64,000 bases of DNA, from contig CM027382.1 of assembly GCA_015680905.1 (NCBI GenBank), positions 5,146,001 to 5,210,000 on the forward strand, read 5' to 3'. The notes beneath the pieces are model-generated. The model did no database searches. It was given only the letters and a program-made list of their open reading frames with translations, and had not been told where the DNA came from. The stretch comes from Coptis chinensis (Eukaryota; Streptophyta; Magnoliopsida; Ranunculales; Ranunculaceae). The translations under genes were made by a program, and so were the position numbers. Below, one piece after another: positions 1 through 13,050 of this stretch (its first letter is position 1; each line of letters opens with the position of its first letter).

Positions 1-1452
1 AAATTGTACTTTTTGAGCACTTTTCAACATTAAGACTACAAATGTATATGAACTCCTTAGTTGTCTAGTTGTCTATCACAAAAAGGATCTGAAAAGTCTA
101 TCGTAAGTGGTCTTATTAATGCCAATGGAAAACTTATAATGTAACAAAAGAATACTTACTGGGATTTGTAAGTTGAGTAGATAGTGATCTAAGCGGTGAT
201 AATGAAATACTTGTGAAGAAAAAGCTAAATCGGTCATGACACATAATGGTCACTTGGCCATAAACCATGGTGTAGAAGGAGAATGGTATGGGTACATAAT
301 GCAACTGAGTTGGTAATTGCTTTAAGAGCTCTATGTGCATCGAATTTAATATATGTTATCATATATAGTTGGTACTTGGTTCTCCTCCCCGCTACAACGT
401 TCTCATATATTATCATAGTCAAGCCTAATAACCTGCAAAAAAAGTAACATTCAATCTAGTAAATAATACAACCATTCTTGTTGATATTTCCATACATTAA
501 ATTAAGCCAAAGATATTTCCATCAGTACAAAAGCATATTGCTTCGTCTAATTAGAAAACAAACACGTAAACTATAAACGTCAAAAAGATTGGTGACTCTT
601 GGGGACCATGGACAAATTGGTTTACTAACTATAAGGGATGGGTAATGTTAACTTATATATATTAGATCACCAAGAAGTTCCAAGAAAAAATTTCTTATCC
701 TTGTCAAGCATAACTTGTACTAAAATCCCCTCTCCTCCTCCAGTAAAAAATATTATAAGATCAAAATTGGACTAAAACATAATTGAGAGATCATCGTTCC
801 AGTTTCCTTTCATATATTGTGTTGCAAACCATAAGTTGGCATCTCATTAACAAAGATTTTAGTAAACCTTTTATATGTTATTAAAGATTTTAGCAAGGCA
901 AAGAAAGAAACCAAATATTTTGTTGTGTGTGTGATTCGGCCAAGTTATTTGAAGTATCCACAGAAAACTACTAGAATAAAAGTAATGAGGAACAAATCTT
1001 ACAACAAAATGCCATCACGAAAGGAGAAAAACTGCAGTAGTTAGTGGTCCAAAGCATGCTTTGCATAAGTGATGATTCGAATTCGTTCTTAATACCTTCA
1101 TGTTGGTTGTCTTTCATATGTTATTTCACACATTCAGATACAATGAGAATGAATAGCTCACATCAACAACTCAAATAGGTTAGTTACTCCAATATCACAT
1201 AATTGTAAAACACTTGTCAACGGACTTGAAAATCTTAGGAGCTAAATACTTCATTTTTGAAAGATAACAATAGGAGCTAAACACTTTTAAGGAAACAGTT
1301 TTATTCTATAAGCGTACTTGTGTCATTCTAGTACTATGATGATTTGCCACATACTTAAACGAGAAATCTAGCTCCATTAGAATCTTTAACACGCTAAAAA
1401 CCATAAAAATGCGGACATTCCATCTAAATGGATTAAGAAGACTTATGAATAA

Positions 1453-4400
1453 TGTCATAGGCCAATTTCTAAACGATAACAAAGTGAATATTTGAAATAT
1501 AAAAAAATCTCAAACATCACTAGGTTCACTTGTTTAAAACCCGGACTATGACGAGGATACTACATAGAAAACCCTAACAGCCATGTCATAAAAGAAACAA
1601 CTTAAAATAAAATAATCCCAATAATTATCTGCAACTTCTTTATTAAGATAACATCCTTCCAAATAAAATATCAAACAAACTCTCAGAATAGTATTCCTCA
1701 CTACCATGTTCTCATGCCATGAAAAAGGTAAACTACGTTATTACATCCTTCCAATAGGAATCAGACCTATAAGAAAACTAACGGACTGCTCCAGGCAAGA
1801 ATCCCAATCACATGCCGCAGTTCCACTGCCTTCCACCTATGTTCCCAAGAACACACCCACGTTGCCAAAACAAAGCAAACATGGCTCAAACAAATAGAAT
1901 TTGCTGGTATGAAATAGACTAAATACATATAAACATTTCAAACTTTACTTATCCAACTAACACTTTAAATCTATCATAACCTAAACATTCTCAAATTGGA
2001 AGACCAGTAGTTCCGCATCTCAACCGCATAGTTTCTTCCCAAGCAAAACTTCCATTTTATTAACTCATTCTAATAACTCCTTTTAATATCTAAATAATTG
2101 AATTACACTTACCGATGTCCGCCACAGAAAGGGTAGGACCGCTGGCGTCCCTACAAAAATATTATTAAGTCTTACCCTCCCAAGAAAAAAAGTTAGAACT
2201 TGTATATAACATATGTAGATATCCTATATGGATTCAAAAGTAAGCCCAAACACACACGCATAATCTAATCAATTTCTCTTGTCAATTAATCAATTACTTT
2301 TCTTATACACCCACCCTTTAGTACCTACTCTACGATTTACACTCCACACATTTGCCAAATCACACATTCCTGTGTGCCTCTCTCCCACCAAATGCCACAA
2401 TATCATAGCCATCTCTAGGCTTTCATACACATATTTCACACCTCTTTGGGCACAAAACTCGGTCATTCATGGCACATTCAATGAACACCTTAGGTCATTC
2501 CCCGCCACATTCAAGGAATACCTATCATATCACTAACGGTCATTTATGGCACATTTCAATGAATGCCCTGGTCATTCCTGCCACATTCAAGGAATACCCA
2601 ATCCTACATTCCCGTGCACACTTTCAAGGAATACAACTAACCCGCAAGGCTAATACCTTAGTTCCTCTTTAGGGCGCCCACTAATCTGTCATTCATTGCA
2701 CATTCAATGAATACCCGGGTCATTGATGGCACATTCAATGAATACCCTTATATAACGCTAACGGGCCATTTATGGCACATTCAATAAATGCCCACCTAAC
2801 ATATGACATCATCAGTCATAACTCAATTCCAAAACTTGAGGCGTGGAGAGTTCTAAAAGGGTGTAGTAAGTTTTGTTTACGCATTATTGTACTTTATTGC
2901 ATAGATTATTTCAGAGAACGTAGGAATATCTTGATTCAATTAATTTTGGTTTACACGTTATTAATTTCATGAATGTATAAGTGTCGTAACGTTGTGTATC
3001 GTAGAAGACTGAAAAAAATCACAAAGCAGTAAATACATGTACACAAATATATTTAGAAAGGTCTTAGCCTAAAGTCAAACACGTTAATAGTCCTAGACTT
3101 ATCCTATTAGACCGAATCATAATTTTAGGTAAAAGTCAAATTTTCGGGTCAACTAGTCAAAGTCAACCCTGGTCAAAGTCAAAGTCAAAGTCCACTCTAG
3201 TCAACAGTCAAAGTCAGAGTCCACTCTGGTCAACAGTCAATATTGGTCAACCTAGCCTAAACTCCAAAAACCCAAAAGCCCAAATCCTAAGGCCCATAGT
3301 CTAAAGTGAAGTCCAAAAAATTTAAAACCAAACAAAACATATAAGCCCATCACGATTTGGCCCAAGCCCAAATCGTGATGTAATCGCTTCATCTTCTTCA
3401 CTCTCCCATTCTCCAAACACCACCACCGACCACCACCACAACACCACCACCGCCATCCATGACTAAAAGAACCCAGAGGTTTTCATCCTCACAAAAACCC
3501 CCACCTACCTATACCATCAAATCATGATTCTATTATACTGTAAAAATTTGAATCGACGCCATTAAAGGTTTATTCAAGCTTCAATCACCCTCTCTCCAAA
3601 GACCCAATCAACCACCAACAATCCACCTCAACCCAACAACATAACCTCACAACCAAATCTAATAAAAAACACTAGTCTAAACAATCAAGACTCAGGACGG
3701 TGTGGTGCTGATTTTGTCGCCATTGAAGCTCCTCCGGAGCTTCAGCAGCCCACCTCGCGACACCAACAACCCATCTAACACCAGTTATCACCCTAACAGT
3801 TCCAATCACAACCACAGCCAAACCTCATCAATAAAAATTCAAATTTTACAGTAATACTTCACCACAAAGTTCCAAACTTAACAACCATTCCAACACACTA
3901 GACAAATAGGGCGTTTTGGGTTCTGAGGTTTACGCCCTTAACCACCGGTGTCGAGTCTTCGACATCTCAATGCTAAACTAGTCATAGTTTTATTTACTGT
4001 ATTGTTGAAAAAAAAAAGGTATCTAACATAGTCTGCACCATTAACAGAGTCGGCACCCTTAACAGAGTTTTACATACTGTGGTACTGCGACATTCGTATA
4101 AATCAGTCGACACCATTAAAGGGGTTTACACTATCTCAATTCTGGAAAACAGTATTACTGGGATGAATAGCTTAAACAAATATAACAAAAACTTCAGACT
4201 ACTCACCGTTTTAAAACCGAATAGCTTCCCGAGAGCGAAACCCCGAAAGCCCAACGTCTACTGTCGCGCGAAACTAGACGATCTTTCTCGTTCAAAAACT
4301 TTTCAGTAAAACTCTCCCTTTTTTTTTTTTTTTAAACCCTCGCTGTGTTTTTCCCCCAGAAACTCTCGGGAGAAAACTCTATTTTCTAGTTTTTAAAACC

Positions 4401-4557
4401 TCCCCGAAAAACAAGGGTTTTAAACCTATCTACTTACTTACGGGCTTTTATCCGAACTACTGGATATCCTATTTCTGTTTTATCTATTTACCTTATTATT
4501 ATTATTATTAATATTAATATTATTATAGGAAAAGCAAATAAAAGCCGGGGTGTTATA
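1453..4557 (-). mobile_element. Solo LTR, Ty3/Gypsy chromovirus-like (Tekay/Del type)
   Basis: A 3.1-kb LTR bounded by TGTCATAG on the left and GGGGTGTTATA on the right, with a 5-bp target duplication AATAA on both sides (1448-1452 and 4558-4562). The right end read in reverse (TATAACACCCCGG) resembles the TGTAACACCCC start of chromovirus LTRs. The interior has the GGTCAAAGTCAAAGTC-type runs often seen in such LTRs (3160-3240). No primer site, polypurine tract or coding region lies next to it, so it is a solo LTR, a fossil left by LTR-LTR recombination. Orientation is inferred from the terminal motif and is the least certain part. Confidence 0.75.
2455..2800 (+). repeat. Degenerate tandem repeats within the LTR
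   Basis: The motif GGTCATTCATGGCACATTC with TCAATGAATACCC (or AAGGAATACC) recurs about eight times over 350 bases. Related blocks alternate between GGCACATTCAATGAA and GCCACATTCAAGGAA. The same block occurs in the second LTR copy at about 20530-20870. It is an internal tandem repeat of the LTR. Confidence 0.7.
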
Positions 4558-6880
4558 AATAACAATCACAAAAATTCTAAATTGAATAAGATCCAATTAT
4601 GAAAAGTTTTGATTCACAGAAAGCCACAATATAACAACAACAATAACAGAACAATAAACAACTAATCTAAACCAATAAAATTATAGATTTATAAAATTTG
4701 TAGTGTATCAACAAACAACTGAAAAAAAATCAAGGTTTGTGATCATCTAAGGCTATCCACGTCATAGTGATTTTTTCTTGAGTAAGTGGATTTTATGCAC
4801 CTACCTATATAGAATCACCGTAAAACTTTGATTATTTCGTTTGCAATGGAGATATCAGTTACAATCGGCCATGGAAAGTAGTCGAGTAGCCTCTATTCAT
4901 GGGAGAGGAAAGTCATTATAAGGGTTTTAGAGAGTTCGATCGGTTTATTAGCTGCGTTCGGGGTTTTTCTAGGATGCATGATTATAGTTTCTAGTCACGG
5001 GCTTTTTTGGGTTTTACTTTTCCATTTAAGTCAGACACATCGATCCCCTGATTTTCCGTGAGTAAAAAAATTGTGGACACACTTTTTTGGATTTTACTAA
5101 GTACATGCATGTGACAATGACTCACGCTGTTAAAGGAACTACAATTATTTGAAGTAAAGTACCATCGACCTTTAGAAAATCATTTTTGCATAGCAATTCA
5201 GGGCAACAAAAGCGAGAGAAGGTACAATAAATGAATTTTTCAAAGAAATCATAGCACCCTTGTAAAATGTAAAGCATTTGATGCATATACTCTTGCACCA
5301 ATTATTTAAAAACTTCAAGTTTTGTAAAGATTTAAATCCGATAAAGACTAAAGGACTTATCCCTAAAAACATGCAAGTTTTTACGAAGATACTCAAGGTA
5401 TGTTGGAATGGTGAACTTATAATACTACCTTAGATGTTGCAGAGAGATATAGTCTCCTCATTTCCTGTGGTGCTGTGAAGAGAAAAAAATTAGCACTCAC
5501 ACAGTTCTGCAAAATTAAAGCTAGAAAGAATGATCTAATTCATTAGTTAATTTCATAAATCTCTTTTTCCATATGTTACTGTTTTAAAAATATAAATTTG
5601 AACTCGAGAAATTTGGGTCATATAAGCTTTGTTTAATTTCTTGCTCCGGCTACGTATAACATTTCTCTCTTCATTTGTTACAAATTAATTTTCTTTAGAT
5701 TAAATTCATTTAATCATAATAGAAGTTCGTACTCATTCATTAGACAATTAATATCTAGTATGATATAAATCAATAGGTCGTATGATACTATAATGATAGG
5801 GCTAATAACACATCCATGCATATCATATATACAAATATCGAAAAAAATATACATGTATCATATATACAAATCCCCCGCTCCATTCAAGTGAAACATCCCT
5901 GAAGCCCTCCACATTCAGCAACCATACAAACACAAAATCACACACACACACATACAGAAAATGTAAAAGGTACTACATAGCCAGAATTTATTAGTGCAAA
6001 AACCAAAAAAGCTTACCAAAACACATTTGACCATTGCCATAGTGTATGGATGCAAAAGTAACGAGGTGGGACTAAAGCCTGTTTTCACACCGAAAAATAT
6101 CATTAGGAAAACTGTATCCCATAGCCACAAAGGAAAAACAAAATGAAACACAAAACACAAAAGTTCCAATAAAAATTATATGTTTTTGGGAACATGAGGA
6201 GCTACATAGGGTAATGTTCAAGGTAATCAACTTGAAACTGAGAAAGGCTATCCGTGTAAAATGAACTGAAGAAAAAGAGTATAAAGAAAGTAGAGGAGTC
6301 ATACCTGATATGATCAGGTAATCTGGGTAATTAGATAAGGGTTTTGACTTTTGAGTAAAAGAGAAATTAAAAGCTCGAGCTCCTAAAAGTCCTTCGCCGC
6401 ACAGAGACACAAATAATCTTTATATTAATCCCTGGGATACAGATAAATAATTTGATGAAGCTTATGATGCCAAATTGACAGTTTAATATGGCACGTAAAG
6501 ATCAATGCAAATCGGTGTATAAACCATATCAATGATCAAAGTGCAATGGTGCGGAGAGCAACAAATCATTAAATCCTTAGCAAGGTACAAATTAATTGTC
6601 CCAAACAGGAGAGGTTCTCCTATACTTTATCAGGTTCTTAAACTAACCAATTCCAAGTTCACGAAGAAGAACCAAATCTTAGTTTATAAGAAATAATGTC
6701 AGAAACCACCAATTTTTAGGTAGTAAACAAAAAGGTCTGCACTGATCAAATGATTAAGTCGTAAAATGAAGCTTACTATTGTTCATGGAATAGAAACATG
6801 GCAACCTCATTATCTAAAAAACTCGGTCGGGGTATTAATTTGGCTTGAACTAAGGAAACTTGTATTAATATGGCAACCCC

Positions 6881-7107
6881 AAGCTTGACTCGGACATAAC
6901 GGTCTACGAAGGGCTCATCCCCCCGTTCTCCGGCTTAGAGGCAACTCATTTTGCCCCAAGCTTGATTCGGGCACGACAGTCCACGAAGGGCCCATTCCCC
7001 CCGTTCTCTGGCTTAGAGGCAGCTCATTTTGCCCCAAGCTTGATTCGGACACAGCGGTCCATGAAGGGTGCATCCCCCCCGTTCTCTAGCTTAGAGGCAA
7101 CTCATAT
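6881..7107 (+). repeat. 77-bp tandem repeat, about three copies
   Basis: Three successive units begin AAGCTTGA at 6881, 6958 and 7036. Each reads through a CGGTC(T/C)ACGAAGGG-type block and CCCCCCGTTCTC to GAGGCAACTCAT. The array starts 16 bases right of the duplication breakpoint at 6864. It is more GC-rich than its surroundings. I cannot assign it to an element family. Confidence 0.85.
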
Positions 7108-9670
7108 CTATCTCTTCCCACATAAAAGTAGACCAAACATCCTCGGTAAATATGTGCGGGGCCAGATTCTCGAAGCATTAAGAGATAATAGTGTACATGT
7201 ATATAACTTCGGTGCAAAGATATCATGCCCTTAATGTGAACTGTAAGTCACCACTACATAGAGACACCAACAGACTCGAGGTACCCGTATAGCTAGTGCG
7301 GGGGACCGACCGATCTTACTTAATGTTATATCATGCAATAAACCTTTAATGTAGAAAGTACACTCTTTGATGACAATATAGTGTATGCAAATAAGGGGAG
7401 TAAATGAGGTAAGATGGATCCATCTCTCAATACCAAAATCAATCTCAACTCGATCCAGCGGTGCGCAGTGGATCTTTCTCTTTCTCTGTAACCTGAAACT
7501 TTCATATTTGAGTTTTGCACAAATAACACGTGAGTTTTAACGAAGAACATTAATTCAGCATAAGTATTGGCCTACAAATATAATGGAGATCATGTGCTCC
7601 AAACAGTGTACCATCCATCTTACCCTAAGGTGTACAACCACGTTTCTTATTCATGGTCTGCGACCTCCAAGAGCGAATAGGTTCGCGGAATACTACGAGG
7701 TCTGAGGACAATCCCATTTTGTCCCCACATACATCTCTACCAAGGACGGGGACAAGGCTTGTTTGCCCCCAGTGTAACTATGGCTGACGACCGAGTCACT
7801 ACTCGTCCATCCATTATGTACATGATGGTAAAAGAAACGAATTACCTGCCGCGGTGTATGCCTCTCTATGTTTTTTGTAATCATCTTACCATCCGTATTC
7901 AAACGCTCCAAGCCATTGATCTCAGTCCCAACCTTTGCGAACTTCATGATTTCAAGCAGTAAAAGCATTGAAGAACTCTTCTGAGAAGTATGTCCAACTT
8001 ATGCATTTTCTATAACCCACCAGTCCATCATGCTCCAGAGACAATAAACTTAATCAAATGGCAAGATTTGGCTTTTGTATACTAAAGCATCTTCATTGGA
8101 AATAAATTTGTTGGTGTTTAAAGAAAATGGATAACAAAAGACTTATTTGTTCATAGCTCTTCATGCGCATTTTGTTGAACACTCTTTGTGCACTGACTTT
8201 CGCTGTGGAGCAATACAAGCTTGTATCTCTCTATCTTATACCTATCCGCGTCGTGGTATGACCTCAGTGTCATACACTATTAAGGGTGTTACTCTTTTGA
8301 TTCCATCATTTCCATTTTTTCCGTCGTCGACGACCCGATCTTACGATTCGCCACCACGATCTTTGCTTCATTTCCCTACCCTTTGTCAAACACTTCCTGT
8401 TCCTATCTTGATAATCACAGAAAAACACCTTCTATTTAATTACTCAAACAATGGTGGCCAACACCCAATGGTATTTATGATATGAACAATATCACCATCA
8501 TAACTAACAACTTATTTTGCCTAATACCACAAATGTTCACCCTTCTGCTGACATCTGATCTCGAACTCCGCGCCTCCTCTGTTCCGATTTCGCGAACTAC
8601 TTCTACCATCAGCCTTTTCCCTTCTAAAATATAGATATCTTTCATAAAGCGAATAATATTAAACTTGAGCACCTAGTTCTTGGTATTAAACTTTCTGCTG
8701 GAACAGTCCCTGCCCCTGTTTGTTCTTCAAACATATACTATTTCTCTAGCAACGGTTTAAAAGGTCCCCAACTGCCTGAAACAACTAACAAACCAAGTCA
8801 ATATTTGTAAAAGAAACAAGCTTAATTAGTCTTGCTAATTTACGGAAAATCATAGTGGCATATCAACCAATGACACTTTATATAGTGGCATAATTAAAGG
8901 AGAAACATAGTCGAAAAGGCAACAAGGAGAAGGCCCAACAGCAGATTACTGCCTATGGAGCTATTACGCGGCACTCCTGAAGATCTTTAATGACAACAAG
9001 GCTAGAATTAATATAAATAAATTGGTAGCCCCATATACCCATGTGCTTAGCACCGATCATCTTCTCTAGCACAAAAAAGATGAGAACTTGAAAACGACAT
9101 AAAAGAAACATAAAGGTTGCACAGCAGAGCAGATATCAAATAATGACATATCAAATTTATCTGATTTGGTGGTATAGATCTGTCGCGCATTCGAAAGATA
9201 AACTAGACCGAACATCAGTGTCGAGTTTGGAAGATGTATTATCTGGAAATGTTACTCGTCGTGATTAGGCTGTTAACTATTGTCGCTTTATCTTTAGCAC
9301 CCCGGATCTCCACCACCAGATTCTCTTTTCTTGACCACCAACTTATTTTTCACTCCCCACGAGACGAGCCATTTGTCGCACCCCATTACCGCGACCAAAC
9401 ATCTTACTCAGATTAGAACTCTATTTGTTATCGGCTGCACCAATTAGGTTGCCTATGTACCCATTTCGGGATCAAACCGCCCGTAGCTCACCTCTCTCTC
9501 CTCACCCCTCTCTGCCTCCATTATGAGCTCCCCACCCTCTCCTTTCTCCTATTTTCCCTTTTATATCCCTCTCTTAGGTTTTACTTCACGAGGCATAGTA
9601 TGGTCTTGGGCCTATTCTCTGGCCCAATACATACTATGGTCTTTAACTATCTCTTATCCCACTTCACACA
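7108..9670. other. No recognised gene
   Basis: I see no recognisable protein in any frame here. Open frames up to about 110 codons (for example 8147-8485 plus and 7693-7968 minus) resemble no family I know. The pyrimidine-rich stretch at 9480-9600 followed by TATGGTCTTGGGCC looks like repeat-derived sequence, but I cannot place it. Confidence 0.4.
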
Positions 9671-9671
9671 T

Positions 9672-9955
9672 GCTCCCTCTATGAATATGGCTACTACTGA
9701 AATTGCATCCATTCAGTTTTTATTTCTCGTTAATTATTCTATGAGGTATTCATTTTTGTTAATTATTCTTTGAAGTTAATTCATCAATGCAATTGCATCC
9801 AGTTTACGATTTCCCATTAATTATCTAAGATAGTGTGTAATACCAACTTCTAATGAACATTTTGTAGTGTCTTTGCAAACATGGCACAAAAAAATTATAA
9901 ATGATTCAATCTGTATGGGATCAACAAAGATACTCAATTTCTAATTTAAATTACG
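9672..9955 (-). mobile_element. Relic of the minisatellite Helitron family
   Basis: Contains the unit seen in the large arrays at 52-59 kb: AATTGCATCCAGTTTACGAT next to CCCATTAATTAT. It then has the block GTGTGTAATACCAACTTCT to TTGTAGTGTC-TTGCAAACATG, which recurs at 53790-53840 right after the first large array. Only about two or three repeat units remain and no termini are visible. It shows that this repeat family is spread across the region. Confidence 0.6.
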
Positions 9956-10605
9956 ATACTACATTCCCATCGGGTGATAATATGCATCGAAGGCATATGA
10001 TTCATGTGCAACTACATTGTCGTGCATAGCATGGTTGCATGGTTGCCCCCGCACGCCCAATCTAATGATACCTGCAGCATCTTGGGGAGTTGGGATTAGA
10101 ACCATCCTTGGCAGTGCAAAACTTTTGGTTTGTAGTGTCATTCATTCACCAATAGTTACGCATATCCAGTGCATTGGAAATGAAAGCATCGACTACTCAC
10201 TTTTGTGATCCATACTATACTGTTACTGGCACATACAACTATATCCCCAAAGAAAATGATATTGAGAAAAATAACGCATTTTGTTAAACATCAAGTATCC
10301 TATTACTAATTGTTCCAGTAAAAGCAAGATATTTGTCAAATTATTGGGCCAATCTCTGTTTTTTTTTTCGTTATCAATTATTGGGTCAATCTCAACCTTT
10401 ATAAAGTTGAAAATCAAAGCACATAATATTTACAATGAATTAACGTGAAAAACCTCAACTATTTAATTATTAGATATAAGCTCTCATTCAATACCCTCTT
10501 AAATAAAGGATATGGTAGTTTCTACACCAAATTAAGGTGGGCAGCGTTGAAAATGTTTTGCTATATTAGCTTCATACCTAACAGAACGTGAATGACATAA
10601 CATTA
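9956..10605. other. No recognised gene
   Basis: Anonymous sequence downstream (minus strand) of the subtilase remnant. A minus-strand open frame at 9959-10141 has a protein-like composition, with cysteine and histidine in PCNHAMHDNVVAHESYAFD, but I do not recognise it. No subtilase catalytic His or Ser region is detectable here. Confidence 0.35.
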
Positions 10606-10609
10606 GGAA

Positions 10610-11640
10610 ACAAGTTACTTATACTTGATAGACTCCTACGTCAGTTAAGAATATGGGATTATACTTGTTGCATGTAATATTTTTGCCTTTATGCAACTGC
10701 CCTTCCATTTTTCGGTGGAGGACCAAAGCCTTCATCATTAAAACTCTCTACTTACGGCGGATTCGGTGTCCATGGCGCCTACCATGATGTTGCTCTCGTA
10801 GCCACTCTTTCCACATTACATACTCAACCCCATGAAATCCGATGATCTTGTCGTGTGAAGACTTATTGTTCTACTTGGAAAGACGGGTACAATCCCTCCA
10901 ATGCCTAAAGATGCAAATGTGTCAAAGATATCACTTGAATAATATAGCAAGTAAGATGCTATGCTTTCATTATTAAAATCAGTTAAGTACTATACTAATT
11001 GTCAAGCTTTTTCCTTTCTCTAGCAGTGAGTTTGGCTGCAAATCCATTGAAACTTCTTTTGTAGCTATGAACCAAGGAATCTGAAAGCGAACTGGGAACA
11101 AAAAAAAACACTATAAAATAAATAATCACAGGTGATTAAATCGAGATACAAAAAAGTAGAGAAATCCCCAAGTAACGTGAAGAATTAATTAACTAATACG
11201 CAATAATTGTGTACCTGTTCTCAAGAATTTGTTCCAGAATGGTCTGGTGGTGTGCTAAAGGTGAATATGTGCTCTTCGTGAGAGCTCCCATATACACAAT
11301 GTAAACCTTCATGAAAACAAAATTAGAATTTTCATCATACATCAGACTCTATCTTATAGTCTTCTTATAAACATTTAAACATCCATGATAGAGAATAATC
11401 CATTCTTTTCCTCTCTTTTTTTTTTTGGTAAGGCTGGCTGAGGGGCTGAAAAACCCATACCATTTCACATAAAAGAAAGGAAGGGCTAGACAAAACTTTT
11501 GGTAGAGTGTTTGAAAAAAGGAAAAACCAAATGGCGTATTAGGGAGGAGTGGAGGACAGAGCGGAATGTTACCTTGCGATCATCAGCAAAGGCAGAACAA
11601 TAGAAGATGCTTAAGAAGGAGATTAGAATAAATTAAAATA
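10610..11640 (-). pseudogene. Truncated subtilisin-like protease (SBT4/cucumisin type)
   Basis: Four blocks on the minus strand match the N-terminal part of a plant subtilase. Exon 1 (about 11640-11574) ends FYCSAFADDRK, a likely signal-peptide end. Exon 2 (11306-11215) encodes VYIVYMGALTKSTYSPLAHH, the start of the inhibitor I9 propeptide, with a GTAC donor. Exon 3 begins at 11091 and encodes SLVHSYKRSFNGFAAKLTAR, the end of the propeptide. A further block (about 10900-10620) encodes GGIVPVFPSRTISLHTTRS and then VGAMDTE, the region of the catalytic aspartate. Stops and frame changes break the last block, and the catalytic His and Ser regions and everything after are missing. Introns are retained, so it is not a processed copy. 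Subtilases of this group are secreted serine proteases; this copy cannot make one. Confidence 0.8.
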
Positions 11641-13050
11641 GTTAGTACTTAACCAATTACATCATACAAAATACATGAAGCTAAAAATGATGGTGAGATT
11701 ACCCACCAAACTGAAGCCATTGAATGTATTGCCGCCTATTGCAAATGGGGAGGGGGAATTGAATTAGGGTATTTAAGGCAGAAGTGAAAGAAGTCAGATA
11801 AATCCTATCATTGATCTGCTAACTTGTCGGCACACCCGTCTACCTCTTTATACCACCACTGTAATGTTAATCTCTTGATTGACTACAAATATCCTTAATA
11901 TCCATAGATAGTGGTTGAAATGACGAACGTACCTTCTGAATTTCTCTGTAGCAAGCATTATCGACGATAACTATGAAAAGCAAAGCGGTCTGTTGTAGAC
12001 ACAACTCCAGCCATGCATTGCCATAGGAAAACTTTCCACTCATAAGGCAAGTTGACCTTCCAAATTCTTGAGTTGTCTCTAGCAGCATTCCATCTAAGAG
12101 CCTAATAATAATTAGTATCCAAGTTCCAGACTAATGAGGGCCATCACACAAACAAACAAAAAGAGGAAATCCACTTGGATTTTTTTTCCCGACCAATCTG
12201 TGTTTCCAATATTGCCTGTAATGGGAAAGGGAACATGTAATAAGAAAGTATTCCATTTCTACTTACAGAAAAAGAAAAAAGTCGTATAGATAAAACAGCT
12301 GATGCAATAATTTGATATGAAACATTTCAGACTATTCAATTTAATATCAATTTTTTCTTCCTCCGATACCAGAGCATAAGACCTTCAATCAACATGGAAA
12401 AACAATCGTACTTATAACTCATTTTTTAAGAATACAATATTCTACGATATCTAAAAGTCAACTTACTGGTTATGGTATTAAATTCTACCTTTATCTAGCA
12501 GCTATGCGCTTGTCTTCTCTTAGCCTCGTAACTATCTTTCATCCTGCAAATGCAATCCACGTTTCTCAATGACTTTCACATACAAAACTGTTGAGTAAGT
12601 TATGTTATTGCAACATGCACCAACAGGGGCCAATACTCTGCAACACTGTGCAACATAGCATATATAGAGATAATACATAAAAAGGTAGGCTTATCATAAA
12701 TAATTCACAGATAGAAAATACCTTAGAGTAACCACTTTCAACAATCAATCAGAATAGAAAAAGGCTTTTAAGGTAGTGTCGTGATTCATATAGGTGATAT
12801 ACTTAATATAATGCACATATTGGTTGAGATGGTGTCTCATATGCAAAGGTATATCTTGATAACAATCCCCATTGTAACTGCAAATGTTGAGGATGAGGAC
12901 ACAAAGTCCAACAACATAAGCTGGAATAAATCTACTTTGTTCTTTGAAACCGAATTTCATATTGTACCTCTCCAACCAATTCAAGCCACCCATTAATAAG
13001 TTTACTTGGAAATGAGATTTAACCTAGATTCATGACAACCCTTATTTAGC
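11641..13050. other. No recognised gene
   Basis: AT-rich sequence without a recognisable family. Minus-strand open frames at 11867-12088 and 12745-12993 have plausible composition (the second contains FIPAYVVGLCVLILNICSYN) but are unmatched. They may be exons of a decayed gene shared with the coiled-coil remnant just to the right. Confidence 0.3.

Larger units (their letters stand above)
1..6864 (+). repeat. Direct duplication, copy 1 (6.86 kb)
   Basis: This stretch reads almost base for base like 18066-24929. The match begins at the first base of the window, so the true left edge may lie outside. It ends abruptly: after a shared TAAGGAAACTTGTAT the two copies diverge completely at 6865 and 24930. 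Identity looks close to 99%, and the region just right of the LTR (4563-5170) shows only about one difference. Differences come as short mixed patches rather than scattered substitutions. Apart from the solo LTR at 1453-4557, I recognise no gene in it. The minus-strand open frames at 5172-5396 and 5915-6410 match no family I know, and they are not preserved in the same form in the second copy. Confidence 0.95.

Noticed and set aside
5915-6410. Minus-strand membrane-protein-like frames in the duplicated segment
   Set aside because: Phe/Ser/Cys-rich products with no family, and the frames are not conserved between the two copies.
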